Shown piece by piece: positions 14,651-26,694 of a stretch of DNA of 64,000 nt. The notes beneath the pieces are model-generated. The model saw only the letters and a list, made by a program, of their open reading frames with translations. It had not been told where the DNA came from and ran no database searches. Position numbers and translations under genes: made by a program. This stretch comes from Variovorax sp. RA8 (GTDB lineage Bacteria > Pseudomonadota > Gammaproteobacteria > Burkholderiales > Burkholderiaceae_C), in NCBI RefSeq assembly GCF_901827175.1, contig NZ_LR594662.1, forward strand, positions 1,736,001-1,800,000, in the 5' to 3' direction. Position 1 is the first letter of the stretch, and every line of letters begins with the position of its first letter.

Positions 14651-15529
14651 CTAGAGTCCAGGGGTTTGCATCGTAGTTGATGCGACTGTTTGCGCGTTGC
14701 TGCCAGCGAGCTGGCAGCAACGCGCGGCGAACACGGCCGGCGGCACGTACCCCAGGGTACTGTGCGGCCGGCGATGGTTGTAGTCCTCGCGCCAGTTGTC
14801 GATGACGCTGCGCATGTGGCTCAAGCTGGCAAACCAGTGCTGCGACAGGCACTCGTCGCGGAAGCGGCTGTTGAAGCTCTCGATGTAGGCGTTCTGCACC
14901 GGCTTGCCGGGCTGGATGAAGCGCAGCTCCACGCCGTTCTTCGCCGCCCAGGTCTGCATCGTGCGTCCGGCGAACTCCGGGCCGTTGTCGGTGCGGATCA
15001 CCTTGGGCAAGCCCCGCTCGGCCTTGGCCTGGTCTAGCACGCGCGTCACGTACAGCGCGGGGATCGATGTGTCGGCAACGATCTGCACCGACTCCTTGGA
15101 ACAGTCGTCCACCACCGTCAGCGTCTTTACCCGCCGGCCATTGGCCAGCTCATCAAACACAAAGTCCATGCTCCACACCTCGTTGGGTTGTGTCGGGCGT
15201 ACCAGTGGCTGGCGCTCTGGCACCGGCAGCTTCTTGCGCCGCCGCTTTCGCACCATCAAGCCCTCTTCGCGATAGATCCGGTAGGTGCGCTTCACGTTGA
15301 TGGCCCAACCGTCGATTTGCAGCCGGCTGTGCAGCATGCGGTAGCCGTGGCGGCGGTGCTGCCCCGCGAGCTCCTTCAGGCGCTCGCGCAAGGCCGCATT
15401 GCCGTCGTCGCGGGGTTCGTAGCGCAGCGTGCTGGCACTCATGCCCACCAGCCTGAGGGCCCGGCGTTCGCTCAGGCCCAGACCCCGAAACTGCCGCACG
15501 ACCTCGCGCCGCGCCGCCACGGCCTTCAC
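14651..15529 (-). CDS. IS3-family transposase OrfB (DDE integrase core)
   Basis: A 292-residue catalytic half of the transposase. An N-terminal HTH_21 region (HRRHGYRMLHSRLQ...RTYRIYREEGL) is followed by the rve core with SMDFVFDEL (first D), IRTDNGPEF (second D) and IESFNSRFRDECL (E), then the YNHRRPHSTLGY motif near the C-terminus. It begins at a GTG whose last bases overlap the OrfA stop, so a fused OrfAB protein is expected by minus-one frameshifting as in other IS3 elements. It ends 12 residues beyond the usual domain limit in the terminal repeat. Confidence 0.9.
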   Translation of the reverse strand: MKAVAARREVVRQFRGLGLSERRALRLVGMSASTLRYEPRDDGNAALRERLKELAGQHRRHGYRMLHSRLQIDGWAINVKRTYRIYREEGLMVRKRRRKKLPVPERQPLVRPTQPNEVWSMDFVFDELANGRRVKTLTVVDDCSKESVQIVADTSIPALYVTRVLDQAKAERGLPKVIRTDNGPEFAGRTMQTWAAKNGVELRFIQPGKPVQNAYIESFNSRFRDECLSQHWFASLSHMRSVIDNWREDYNHRRPHSTLGYVPPAVFAARCCQLAGSNAQTVASTTMQTPGL

Positions 15530-15801
15530 TTTCCCTTGAGCACCTCGCGCATGGCGTCGATCTCGAGCATCGAGTTGGCCAGCAGCTTCTTCAGCTTAGT
15601 GTTCTCTGCCTCCAGCGACTTCAGGCGCTGCGCGTCCGAGACGTTCATGCCACCGAACTTAGCCTTCCAGGCGTAGTAGCTCGGCTCGCTGAAGCCATGC
15701 TTCCTGCACAGCTCCTTGACCGGCATGCCCGCATCGGCCTCACGCAGGAAGCCAATGATCTGTTCCTCGGTGTATCGCTTCTTCATCGGTCCGATCTCCA
15801 T
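15526..15801 (-). CDS. IS3-family transposase OrfA (HTH_8 DNA-binding)
   Basis: A 91-residue protein: a helix-turn-helix (MKKRYTEEQIIGFLREADAG, then KELCRKHGFSEPSYYAWKAKFGG) followed by a leucine zipper (LKSLEAENTKLKKLLANSMLEIDAM). It binds the terminal repeats and supplies the N-terminal part of the OrfAB transposase. The ATG at 15786 (MKKRYTEE) may be the true start rather than 15801. It overlaps orfB by 4 bases. Confidence 0.9.
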   Translation of the reverse strand: MEIGPMKKRYTEEQIIGFLREADAGMPVKELCRKHGFSEPSYYAWKAKFGGMNVSDAQRLKSLEAENTKLKKLLANSMLEIDAMREVLKGK

Positions 15802-15823
15802 TTCGGGTTGATCGGACTCTAGA

Positions 15824-16289
15824 CCTAAGCTCTACGAATTTCCGGGGGCAGCGCAGCACCCCTCAAGCAATAAGCGCCGCTAGGCCCTTGGACTCCAGAA
15901 GCTGCAGCAGTCGGGTGGCTGCACGCCCCCACAGCGTCCTGCGTTGCATTTCCCACCTACTGCGACGATGTTTCTCAACGACAAGGCAGCATTACCATGA
16001 CCGTGCCACATTTCTAGTCTGCTGGCATGTCCCGACGACCGCCTTGCCTGTGAACAAGTCTGGCGTGGCGCAGAGAATGCGCTACTTGAAGCCGAAACCT
16101 TCTTTGCTGGACGTTGGTTGCAATGCCGAAACAGGAATTCAGCATTTTCTTCGCCCTCGTGCTGCGGAGCGCGGTGGGCGCAGTCTTCAGCCGGTTGAAG
16201 GGCGAACCGCGCCACGCCTGCAAAAGTGACTACAGAATGCACAGTCCCGCAGACTCGCTGTGCCTCCATAACCATCTCAGCATCTAGCT
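15824..16289. other. stretch between the IS and the methyltransferase gene
   Basis: Apart from the XRE remnant at 15863-15980, nothing convincing is coded here. The long minus-strand frame across it (to about 16275) has no recognisable motif and atypical composition, so it is treated as chance. Confidence 0.4.
15863..15980 (-). pseudogene. C-terminal remnant of an XRE/NadS-like protein
   Basis: The minus strand reads RSRWEMQRRTLWGRAATRLLQLLESKGLAALIA and stops. The part RLLQLLESKG is identical to the end of the intact NadS-like protein at 11363-11599. The N-terminal helices are lost. It lies 40 bp beyond one end of the IS. Confidence 0.7.
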
Positions 16290-17363
16290 TTACGGAGTCG
16301 CAGTAAGGCCCTCACGCAACGCCCCAGCATGCGCAGCAATAAATGGAGGGGGCAGGGCGTTACCTATCATGAGAGCAATGGACTCCTTTCCGTGCGATAC
16401 ATCGAATCGATAGTCACGAGGGAATCCCTGTAGGAGGGCTGCCTCCCGCAATGTAATTGTTCGGTTCTGTGACGGATGGAGAAACCGTCCTTTCGATGGG
16501 TTGTGGCATCCGCTGGTAATGGTCGGGGCCACGTCGTCCCACGCCATTCGCCCATAAACGTCCCGAAAACCATCGCTTCTCTTATGGCAATCCAGTTGGT
16601 AGTCTTGGCCTAGGTCGGAGCGACTGCCGCCATTCTTCGGAATGCGCTTTATTAGTTCTTTCACTGCGCTCGAACGCCTTTCCGGGATTGCGTGCAGTTT
16701 ATCTTTGGTGCGCGAGGGAGCATCAAGACCGAGAATTGCATCCCTTACCGTAATTCGGTTCCTTCTGATGGGCGCTACCACCGGTTCATGAACTCTAGAG
16801 GCGAGCATGATTAAGCGCTTCCGCCGCTGCGGTACGCGATAGTCCGCAGCATCGAGAACTTGCACAACCGTCTTGTAGCCCAACGCTTTTAGGGAGTCAT
16901 TCATAGCTGAAAATCGCCCATCCTGAGCCAGCGCTGGAACATTCTCCAACATGATGGATTTTGGGTTGGTCAATTTTACAAAGCGGAGGAACTCAATGAC
17001 CAAATCATTTCGGCTGTCTTCGACAAATGCCCGCTGGTTCTTAGTCCTTAGGCGAGAAAATCCTTGGCAGGGCGGACAGCCCGCTAGCAGGTCCAACTCG
17101 CCGAATCGCAGTCCTGCGTTCGAAAGTACATCATGCGGATTCAAATTCCGAATGTCATCCTTGTAGAGGAAGACTTCCGGGTGATTTAGCTGATAGGTTA
17201 TCTGCGCTTTTGCGTCAATTTCGACGGCAGCTACAACGCTGAAGCCGGCGTCCCTCAGTCCCGTGGTTAGACCCCCGCACCCGCTGAATAAGTCAATTGC
17301 AGTCAGGGCTGCAGAAGAGTTCCTGTCAATCTGCGACGGTATGGTGTTGGCTGTGTTAAGCAT
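16290..17363 (-). CDS. DNA (cytosine-5) methyltransferase
   Basis: A 357-residue C5-methyltransferase with the canonical motifs in order: I (AIDLFSGCGGLTTGL, residues 22-36), IV (GCPPCQGFS with nucleophile Cys99), VI (MLENVP, Glu140), VIII (QRRKRLIML), IX (LREAALLQGFP) and X (IGNALPPPFIA). The target recognition domain between VIII and IX gives no readable specificity. GAGGG lies just upstream of the ATG. It is the last gene of the minus-strand defence operon, 77 bp after the OLD-like gene. Base composition is less GC-rich than the hsd genes, matching the OLD-like gene, so the two may have arrived together. Confidence 0.92.
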   Translation of the reverse strand: MLNTANTIPSQIDRNSSAALTAIDLFSGCGGLTTGLRDAGFSVVAAVEIDAKAQITYQLNHPEVFLYKDDIRNLNPHDVLSNAGLRFGELDLLAGCPPCQGFSRLRTKNQRAFVEDSRNDLVIEFLRFVKLTNPKSIMLENVPALAQDGRFSAMNDSLKALGYKTVVQVLDAADYRVPQRRKRLIMLASRVHEPVVAPIRRNRITVRDAILGLDAPSRTKDKLHAIPERRSSAVKELIKRIPKNGGSRSDLGQDYQLDCHKRSDGFRDVYGRMAWDDVAPTITSGCHNPSKGRFLHPSQNRTITLREAALLQGFPRDYRFDVSHGKESIALMIGNALPPPFIAAHAGALREGLTATP

Positions 17364-17440
17364 GACCCTCGTCTGATTCTTTATAAAGTAAAATGCATTC
17401 TTGTTGCTTCTTTCCGGGATGCGGTGCTGCGAATAGTTTT

Positions 17441-19222
17441 TTAAATATTTTCAAGCCATGTCTTCAACTGAGACCGAATTGCACTGATATCTGAATTGTT
17501 GGCTGGGATTTTTGCAATTTTCAGCTTCGCCCACGTGAGTATTTCCGCGGCGCCGTACTCGCCCACGTCCTCACCTTCTGTCACGAGATGAACAAGTGCC
17601 TCCTTCACCTCGTCGCGCGTATTATCCGCATGTCCTTGACCCGGCTCATAGTGTTCCAGCAGGATTTGCTCAGGTAGCTTTTGCGGCAAGAATGCAACAC
17701 GCTTGCGTAGCCACGCTAAATAGCCCAACTGGGAGTTCACCTTGGCGGTCTTATGTTCAGCGGTGCCAGCGCCACCGGGGATGTTGAAGAGTGGGTCTAC
17801 ACCAAGTTCATCCTTCAGTCGCTGACTGAGTGCCTCGTGGTCTGCAGGGGCGATAGTCGCAGGGTCGCTGAAAGTCTGGACCCGTTTCTTGTCTCCATCC
17901 AACATCAAGCACACAGGTTGCTGGGCATCCATGTAGAGAGGACCAGAATACTTTAGCATGTGGTCACCTCCTCCAGGAGAGACGCGTATTTCAAGTCGCG
18001 CTACATCGCCCGGGTCCAAAGTTTTAGACGCGTGGGAAGCAATAAGCGCCGCCAACTCGTCTTCGACTAAAACACGTACCTTTTGCGAAGGTACCTTGCC
18101 AAGACGAATCAACGCTGCCGATGGAGAGCTTTGGGGTAGAACCCGGGCTAACCCGCTTCCGTTGTCCTCGAAAACCTTAATGGCATTATCAGGAAGTCCA
18201 TTTAGAAATTCGGGTGAGTGTGTTGATAAAACGACCTGATGTTTGTGAAGCTTTATCTGCTCGAGCAAAAATCTTAGAACCGCCCTTTGAGCGCCCGGAT
18301 GCAGGGAGGTTTCCGGCTCGTCGAGCAATATAAGAGAATAAGGCTCAGCGTTAAGAATTTCCGTTACCAATCGGACGGCGGCAATCTCACCGCTTCCGGC
18401 GAATGCTTCCGAGTACTCTGCGCCGCGTCGAAAGACCACGCTCATGTCTCGCCCGCGGGCGCCGGGATAAAGCGAGTGTTTTATCAGTCGAGCGGACTCA
18501 TAGGTGCGTCCTAGAATCCGACAGACTTGGGGAAGTTCGTCATTTTTTCTTAGGTCGCGATTCTCGAACAATCGCTCGATTCCTGGCCCCAGTTTGTAGC
18601 TTTGGCGTCCGGACTCCTTTATCGTTTTTAGTCGACGCGCTTCGAGTTGCATAACTTTTCGCATTTCGTCGTTCTTGTCGAAATCGTCGAAATAGAAATA
18701 TCGGTCGAAGGAGCCAAACGCCGCTTTTAAATTTACGTAAACAACCTTCCGCTTAACTGGATTCCAGCGGTCGGCGTCTTTGCCTTCAAATGCAGCATCT
18801 GGCAGTGCTTTCATTCCATCTGCCTCGCTTAGCCGATAAGGTTCCCAGTAATCTGCCTTCTTTCCAATGCGTGCTTTTCTAGTCTCGACTGTGCCGTTGT
18901 ATGATTCGTTCCAGTGGCCGTAGAAATACCGTTGCGGGGAACCGCGCCGAGTTGAGATAGGGTCCAGTGCAGTTGCAAACCAGAATTTATGAGTGGAGTT
19001 CCCAAATGGCATTCCCCAAAGTGCGTGCAAGATTGAGCTTTTGCCGATGCCATTTGCGCCTACCAAAGCCGTCAGCGGGAAGTCAAAATCGATGCGTGTT
19101 CCTGGTGCAATGCTTTTGAATTTTGGGAACACCGCATGGGTAATATAGTGCTTCAAAGGTTTTCCTGGTTTGAAGCCTTCGATGACATTTGCCAGCGTTT
19201 CGATTTCTTTTTCGTCCGACAT
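17441..19222 (-). CDS. OLD-family AAA ATPase with TOPRIM-type nuclease domain
   Basis: A 593-residue protein. The ABC-like ATPase part has Walker A GANGIGKS (residues 55-62), signature GSGEIAAVRL (277-286), Walker B LILLDEPE (297-304) and H-loop STHSPEFL (333-340). A C-terminal TOPRIM-like part follows, with VLVEDEL (Glu387) and LMLDGDKK (Asp442, Asp444). This is the class 1 OLD plan: DNA-sensing ATPase fused to a nuclease, known from anti-phage systems. Its position directly before a cytosine methyltransferase gene and after hsdR on one strand suggests a coordinated defence module. Insertions between Walker A and the signature are typical. The order of 67 bp from hsdR leaves room for its own promoter. 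Confidence 0.8.
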   Translation of the reverse strand: MSDEKEIETLANVIEGFKPGKPLKHYITHAVFPKFKSIAPGTRIDFDFPLTALVGANGIGKSSILHALWGMPFGNSTHKFWFATALDPISTRRGSPQRYFYGHWNESYNGTVETRKARIGKKADYWEPYRLSEADGMKALPDAAFEGKDADRWNPVKRKVVYVNLKAAFGSFDRYFYFDDFDKNDEMRKVMQLEARRLKTIKESGRQSYKLGPGIERLFENRDLRKNDELPQVCRILGRTYESARLIKHSLYPGARGRDMSVVFRRGAEYSEAFAGSGEIAAVRLVTEILNAEPYSLILLDEPETSLHPGAQRAVLRFLLEQIKLHKHQVVLSTHSPEFLNGLPDNAIKVFEDNGSGLARVLPQSSPSAALIRLGKVPSQKVRVLVEDELAALIASHASKTLDPGDVARLEIRVSPGGGDHMLKYSGPLYMDAQQPVCLMLDGDKKRVQTFSDPATIAPADHEALSQRLKDELGVDPLFNIPGGAGTAEHKTAKVNSQLGYLAWLRKRVAFLPQKLPEQILLEHYEPGQGHADNTRDEVKEALVHLVTEGEDVGEYGAAEILTWAKLKIAKIPANNSDISAIRSQLKTWLENI

Positions 19223-19289
19223 TTATATCCTCGTTTTTCCTTCTTGGCTTTGATTTTTTTCGCAGATTCAAACGTCGCGAGTTGTAAAG

Positions 19290-22487
<3,198 letters not shown>

Positions 22488-22520
22488 GCGGCTGCTCCTT
22501 GTTCTTGTGCGTTGCTCTTT

Positions 22521-23468
22521 TCAGGTCAGCGCTTTGACCAAAGGCCGAAAGACGGTGGACATGCGCAGCGCCGCGTCTTCCAGCCAAGCGAAGTAGGCCG
22601 GCCATTGCGACTCCTCTTCCAGCGGTGAATCCAGGCGGACGTGCAGGATGCGGCAGGCATGACCGTCCGGCAGTTCGTTCCACTGCAGCTTGACATTCAA
22701 GGCCTCTTCGATGCTCGCCTGCTGGGCTTGGAGCTGCTTGAACATCGATTTTGAGTTTGCATGGCCGATATAGACCTCCATGCCCAAGCGGCTCTCTTTG
22801 GAGTTCACGGTCGCCGCCAAGTGCAGGCCCGCACGCCCGAGCGCCATGTTGGTCCAATGCTGGGGCAGCGGCTTCTGTGTCCGCAGCGTCGAGCTTTTGG
22901 CCTGCAGCCAGGCTGCCCATTCCGTCCAGAACTTCAATTGCCGCTGCTTGGTCGGTGTGGTGGTGGTAGCTGCCTTGGCGCTCTCGCGGCTGGTCTTGGT
23001 CCAGTCGTTGGGCTTGACCAGTACATTGAAGCTGGGTGCCATGGGCGAATCGCCAATGCGCCAGAGCTCCACCTCGACGGCAAAGAAGTTCAACTCCTCG
23101 GTGGTGTGCTGATTCAAGAAGTCCAGTGCCGCCACATGCTCCGCGCGAAAGGACTCCGCCAGCCAAATGACCTTGCGCGCGCCGACGCCAGCGGCGTAGG
23201 TGAGGATTTGGCCGAGGTGGGAGTGGTTGGTCTTCTCCAGCTGGTTCTCGATGATGACCTGACCTTCGTCGTCCGAGCACAGGACATCGAGCTTGAAGTC
23301 GCCGACCCAATGCTCCGTGCCGACCAGTTCCAGCTCGACCAGGCCGAGTGTCTTGGCCAGGAGGTCCAGATTGTCTTCATGGGCCAGCCACGGCGTGAAC
23401 TCGGTGGCTTCGTGCTTCCAGGCTTCGCGCAGGTTGATGCGTTCGAGTTTTCCGAGCGGAGTAGTCAT
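22521..23468 (-). CDS. DUF4268 protein with PD-(D/E)xK-like N-terminal domain
   Basis: A 315-residue protein. The start ATG at 23468 overlaps the hsdS stop as ATGA, so translation is coupled. Residues about 45-130 have DFKLDVLC (Asp57, Asp61) and VIIENQLEKTNHSHLGQILTYA (Glu74, Gln76), the D...ExQ form of the PD-(D/E)xK nuclease core. The C-terminal half (about 165-315; WTEWAAWLQ, RAGLHLAATVN, VYIGHANSK) is the DUF4268 region. Family members are often seen near restriction-modification genes, but their function is not settled. Here it is inserted between hsdS and hsdR, so it may be an accessory nuclease or specificity factor. Confidence 0.78.
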   Translation of the reverse strand: MTTPLGKLERINLREAWKHEATEFTPWLAHEDNLDLLAKTLGLVELELVGTEHWVGDFKLDVLCSDDEGQVIIENQLEKTNHSHLGQILTYAAGVGARKVIWLAESFRAEHVAALDFLNQHTTEELNFFAVEVELWRIGDSPMAPSFNVLVKPNDWTKTSRESAKAATTTTPTKQRQLKFWTEWAAWLQAKSSTLRTQKPLPQHWTNMALGRAGLHLAATVNSKESRLGMEVYIGHANSKSMFKQLQAQQASIEEALNVKLQWNELPDGHACRILHVRLDSPLEEESQWPAYFAWLEDAALRMSTVFRPLVKALT

Positions 23469-24775
23469 GCCAGGGCGTCCTCGAGTTGTTCTTGTGCCTC
23501 GGGCAGGCGGAGCTTGCCGGAGATGAGGCGGGGGAGCAGGGTGTCGCGAAGGTTCGCAAGCTCGCGCGCCTGAAGAGAGTTCGTAACGCGCCGCTCCAAC
23601 AACGACGCGGCGTGCCGTCCGAGCTCGCACATCACAGACGCCGGTGGCAGCGCAATCTTCGCTTCCGTCAGATGCTTGCGTTGAATATGGCCCATGGTCG
23701 TTGCCTTGTGAGCCGCAATCTCCCGAAAGTTCGGCAGGAAGTGACGAGTGGCCAAGTAGTAGAACCACTTCGGAACTTCGTCCGAGGTCACTTTGAACAG
23801 GTGTTGATTCAGGGCCCCGTCACCTCCGCACCAGAACTCGACTTCCAGTGAACCTGACCACGAGAACAGCACGTCCCCATCTCGAACGACGTACTCAGGC
23901 TTCAATCGGGCGCTTGCCCGGTCGGCTCCTACGATATTGCCAGCTCGAAGCTGGGCAATCTTGATGACTGGGAGGTAGTCGTCGTCGCCCTCTGCTGGAA
24001 ACTTCTGAAGTGCCAAGCCGTTCAGGTACCTTGCGAAGGAATCCAGCGAGCGTGCCTCCCAGCCCCTCGGTATCAACCCCAGCGCAGATTCCTCGAACTC
24101 ACCGGGAAACAGCGCCGCGGTCGCAGGGTTCAAGCCCTCGGGCTCGCGGCCCTCGGCTTTGGCGCGCACCGGGTCGAAGTCGATGAACCAACTCTTGAAC
24201 AGCGCTTGGGCAATGGATTCGAGCGTAGCGTTGGTTTGGCGCAGGAGGTGTATCCGGTCGTCGAGGCAGCCAAGCAGGGCACCCACTTCTCTTTGAATAT
24301 TTAATGGCGGCAGCGGAAACCTGAAGGTCAGAATTTGTTGTCTGCTGATATGCGGAACGGCGGTGCCGGTTTGGACTCCCAAGACATAGTCGGTAAAAGC
24401 TGCGCCACCTATGACGTATCGAAGGTACCGTGCGTCTAGATGCCTGCGAGCACGAAGTCTGGCAACCCGCTGGACGAGAAGGCTTGGCATGTCAGATTCA
24501 CGGATGTACGCAAATTTGAGCCCAGCGGCAATCCAGGGGCGGTCCATTGCGAGCACGACATCGTCCTTCTGAAGGAAATAGTCGCCCAAGTCCGCTAGCT
24601 CTTCCGCAGGCCAGCAGCGAGCGTCCTCCCAGCGGAGCGTCCCTTGCGCGACGTTGTCGCCGCGGAGCAACCGAATCCCTTCGCCGTTTGGAACGTATCT
24701 AGCGCTCTTGAACGGAAAGCCCGTTAGCAAGTCGACGCAGTCTGCAAGTGCGGTCGTGGCCCACTCAGACTGCAT
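23465..24775 (-). CDS. hsdS: type I restriction-modification, S (specificity) subunit
   Basis: A 436-residue protein with two target recognition domains separated by conserved helical spacers: TRD1 from about residue 5 to 170, a first coiled spacer ([36 protein letters not shown]), TRD2 from about 225 to 390, and a second spacer ([31 protein letters not shown]). It reads a bipartite DNA site and docks HsdM and HsdR. ATG 24775 is preferred over the TTG at 24781 because GGGAGG lies eight bases before it. It overlaps hsdM by 11 bases. Which sequence it recognises cannot be read from the protein. Confidence 0.93.
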   Translation of the reverse strand: MQSEWATTALADCVDLLTGFPFKSARYVPNGEGIRLLRGDNVAQGTLRWEDARCWPAEELADLGDYFLQKDDVVLAMDRPWIAAGLKFAYIRESDMPSLLVQRVARLRARRHLDARYLRYVIGGAAFTDYVLGVQTGTAVPHISRQQILTFRFPLPPLNIQREVGALLGCLDDRIHLLRQTNATLESIAQALFKSWFIDFDPVRAKAEGREPEGLNPATAALFPGEFEESALGLIPRGWEARSLDSFARYLNGLALQKFPAEGDDDYLPVIKIAQLRAGNIVGADRASARLKPEYVVRDGDVLFSWSGSLEVEFWCGGDGALNQHLFKVTSDEVPKWFYYLATRHFLPNFREIAAHKATTMGHIQRKHLTEAKIALPPASVMCELGRHAASLLERRVTNSLQARELANLRDTLLPRLISGKLRLPEAQEQLEDALA

Positions 24776-26351
24776 ATCCAAGGCCTCCCAGCTTCTCCCG
24801 AATCATCGAATCCAGCTCTGCCCCCTTGGCCATCTGCTCGGCCAGTAGCGCCGCCATCCGCTCCATCTTTTCATCGAACGCCTCGTCGTCGTCGACGACT
24901 GTTTCGGCACCGACGTAGCGTCCGGGCGTTAGCACGTGGCCGTGTTCGGCAATCTCGGCCAAGCTCACAGCGCGACAAAACCCGGGCACGTCGGTGTAAG
25001 GCTCACGGGTTCCATCTTCGCCATCGGCGCGCCAGCGGTGCACTGTGGCGGCAATGCGCGCCACGTCCTCGTCGTCGAATACGCGGTTCACGCGTGTGGC
25101 CATCCGGCCGAGCTTCCGAGCGTCGATAAACAGCACTTCGCTACGCCGGTCTCGGTACTTCCTGCCGCCGGGCACCGCTACACCGCTCTTGTCCTTCGCC
25201 AGGAACCACAGGCAGGCCGGAATCTGCGTGTTGAAGAAGAGCTGCGGCGGCAGTGCCACCATCACGTCCACCACGTCGGCCTCCACCATTGCCTTGCGGA
25301 TGGCGCCCTCGTTGTTCTGGTTGCTGCTCATGCTGCCGTTGGCCAGCACTACGCCGGCTTGGCCGCGCGGGCTCAGGTGGTGCAGGATGTGCTGCAGCCA
25401 CGCGTAGTTGGCATTGCCGGCTGGCGGCGTGCCGTAGGCCCAGCGTCGGTCCTCAAGCAGGCGCTCGCCTCCCCAGTCACTGATGTTAAAGGGTGGGTTG
25501 GCCAGCACGTAGTCAGCACGCAAGTCAGGATGCTGGTCGCGGTGGAAGGTGTCGGCTGGCTCCTTGCCGAGGTCGGCGGCGAAGCCACGGATGGCGAGGT
25601 TCATAGCCACCAGACGCCAAGTGGTAGGGTTGGCCTCTTGGCCGTAGATGCTGATGTCGTCGGCCTTGCCACCGTGCGCCTCAATAAACTTCTCACTCTG
25701 CACGAACATGCCGCCAGAGCCGCAGGCCGGGTCGTAGACGCGGCCCTGATGCGGCGCAAGTACTTCAACCAGCACCTTCACGACGGAGGCCGGCGTGTAG
25801 AACTGGCCTCCCTTCTTGCCTTCGGCGCTGGCAAACTGGCCTAGGAAGTATTCGTAGACCTCGCCGAGCAGGTCCTTGGCATTGTGACCCTCACCGAAGC
25901 CGATGGTCGAGACTAGGTCGACCAGCTCGCCCAGGCGGCCAGGCTCCAGCTGGGTGCGGCCGAAGCGCTTGTCGAGGATGCCTTTCAAGCGCGGGTTGTC
26001 GGCTTCGATGGCTTCCAGTGCCGCGTCGATGCGCACGCCGATATCAGCCTGCTTGGCCAGGGCGCGGATGCTTTCCCAGCGGGCCTGGGTGGGCACCCAG
26101 AACACATTGGCCATGGTGTAGTAGTCGCGCTCTTCCAGGGCTTCGATGTGGTCGTCCACATCTGGAAGATGGAACTCGGAGCTTTCGTCGACGAGGGCTG
26201 CCTTGAGCGCTTCACGACGCTGGTCGAAGGCATCGGAGATGTACTTGAGGAAGATGAGACCGAGGACGATGTGCTTGTACTCCGCAGCGTCCATGGAGGA
26301 GCGGAGTTTGTCCGCGGCGGCCCAGAGGGTCTTCTTGAGGTCCTGGTTCAT
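24765..26351 (-). CDS. hsdM: type I restriction-modification, M (methyltransferase) subunit
   Basis: A 528-residue N6-adenine methyltransferase. The N-terminal helical HsdM_N domain (1-150; [23 protein letters not shown]) is followed by the SAM-binding DPACGSGG (207-214) and the catalytic NPPF (285-288). The C-terminal region binds HsdS. The start overlaps the stop of the small RHH gene as ATGA. It methylates the site chosen by HsdS and protects host DNA. Confidence 0.95.
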   Translation of the reverse strand: MNQDLKKTLWAAADKLRSSMDAAEYKHIVLGLIFLKYISDAFDQRREALKAALVDESSEFHLPDVDDHIEALEERDYYTMANVFWVPTQARWESIRALAKQADIGVRIDAALEAIEADNPRLKGILDKRFGRTQLEPGRLGELVDLVSTIGFGEGHNAKDLLGEVYEYFLGQFASAEGKKGGQFYTPASVVKVLVEVLAPHQGRVYDPACGSGGMFVQSEKFIEAHGGKADDISIYGQEANPTTWRLVAMNLAIRGFAADLGKEPADTFHRDQHPDLRADYVLANPPFNISDWGGERLLEDRRWAYGTPPAGNANYAWLQHILHHLSPRGQAGVVLANGSMSSNQNNEGAIRKAMVEADVVDVMVALPPQLFFNTQIPACLWFLAKDKSGVAVPGGRKYRDRRSEVLFIDARKLGRMATRVNRVFDDEDVARIAATVHRWRADGEDGTREPYTDVPGFCRAVSLAEIAEHGHVLTPGRYVGAETVVDDDEAFDEKMERMAALLAEQMAKGAELDSMIREKLGGLGYAV

Positions 26352-26548
26352 GCGTTTGGGTTCTTTCTTGCAGCGGGTGCCGGCGGCATGACAATGCCTT
26401 CGCGCTCGCAGTGCTGCAGGACCAGCCGCTCCAACATGTTCGAGAGCGTGCGATGCTCGCGCTCGGCGGCCAGGCGCAGGAGGCCCTTGACCTCAAGCGA
26501 CATGCGCAGGTTGACCGGGGCGGTCTTTCGTTCGGATATCCGGGGCAT
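26348..26548 (-). CDS. small ribbon-helix-helix protein, predicted operon regulator
   Basis: A 66-residue protein, [45 protein letters not shown] and on, with a short beta strand (PVNLRMS) then two helices, matching Arc/MetJ-type RHH dimers. It is the first gene of the restriction operon and overlaps hsdM by 4 bases. Two 11-bp direct repeats sit exactly at its start codon and upstream (26550-26571), one helical turn apart, as expected for an RHH dimer site, so autorepression is likely. A delay in restriction expression after entry into a new host would be the expected benefit. Confidence 0.65.
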   Translation of the reverse strand: MPRISERKTAPVNLRMSLEVKGLLRLAAEREHRTLSNMLERLVLQHCEREGIVMPPAPAARKNPNA

Positions 26549-26549
26549 T

Positions 26550-26571
26550 CTTTACGTAATCTTTACAGATT
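26550..26571 (-). promoter_or_regulatory. direct-repeat operator at the start of the restriction operon
   Basis: ctttacgtaat (26550-26560) and ctttacagatt (26561-26571) are tandem on the plus strand, spaced 11 bp. They abut the ATG of the RHH gene, whose product is the obvious candidate ligand. Position and spacing are seen; binding is inference. Confidence 0.45.
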
Positions 26572-26627
26572 TCAGAATGTATCCGATTGCACGAGCGAAT
26601 GCGATGCGGATGTTCGAGCGACAAAGG

Positions 26628-26645
26628 GCCGCCCCGTGGGGCGGC
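26628..26645 (-). terminator. GC-rich hairpin downstream of the 26695-27291 gene
   Basis: gccgcccc and ggggcggc are separated by two bases. On the minus strand it is followed by ccctttgt, a weak T-stretch. It separates the upstream unknown gene from the promoter of the restriction operon. Confidence 0.45.
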
Positions 26646-26694
26646 ATAGCGAGTTGCCTAGAGGGTTCGGTGAGCTCAGTTTGCGTTGTGCATT

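Larger units (their letters stand above)
14650..15823 (-). mobile_element. IS3-family insertion sequence (IS407-like)
   Basis: A 1174-bp unit bounded by inverted ends tctagagtcc (14650-14659) and ggactctaga (15814-15823), holding overlapping orfA and orfB. The flanks give no exact target duplication; gatc and gacc are near matches. Both frames are intact, so the element may still move. IS407 subgroup is suggested by the OrfA sequence style. Confidence 0.85.

Noticed and set aside
14650..15823. Target-site duplication of the IS3 element
   Set aside because: Flanks gatc and gacc differ by one base and the exact ends are uncertain, so no duplication is claimed.
15880..16275. 131-codon minus-strand frame between the IS and methyltransferase gene
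   Set aside because: It runs out of frame through the recognisable XRE remnant and has no motif.
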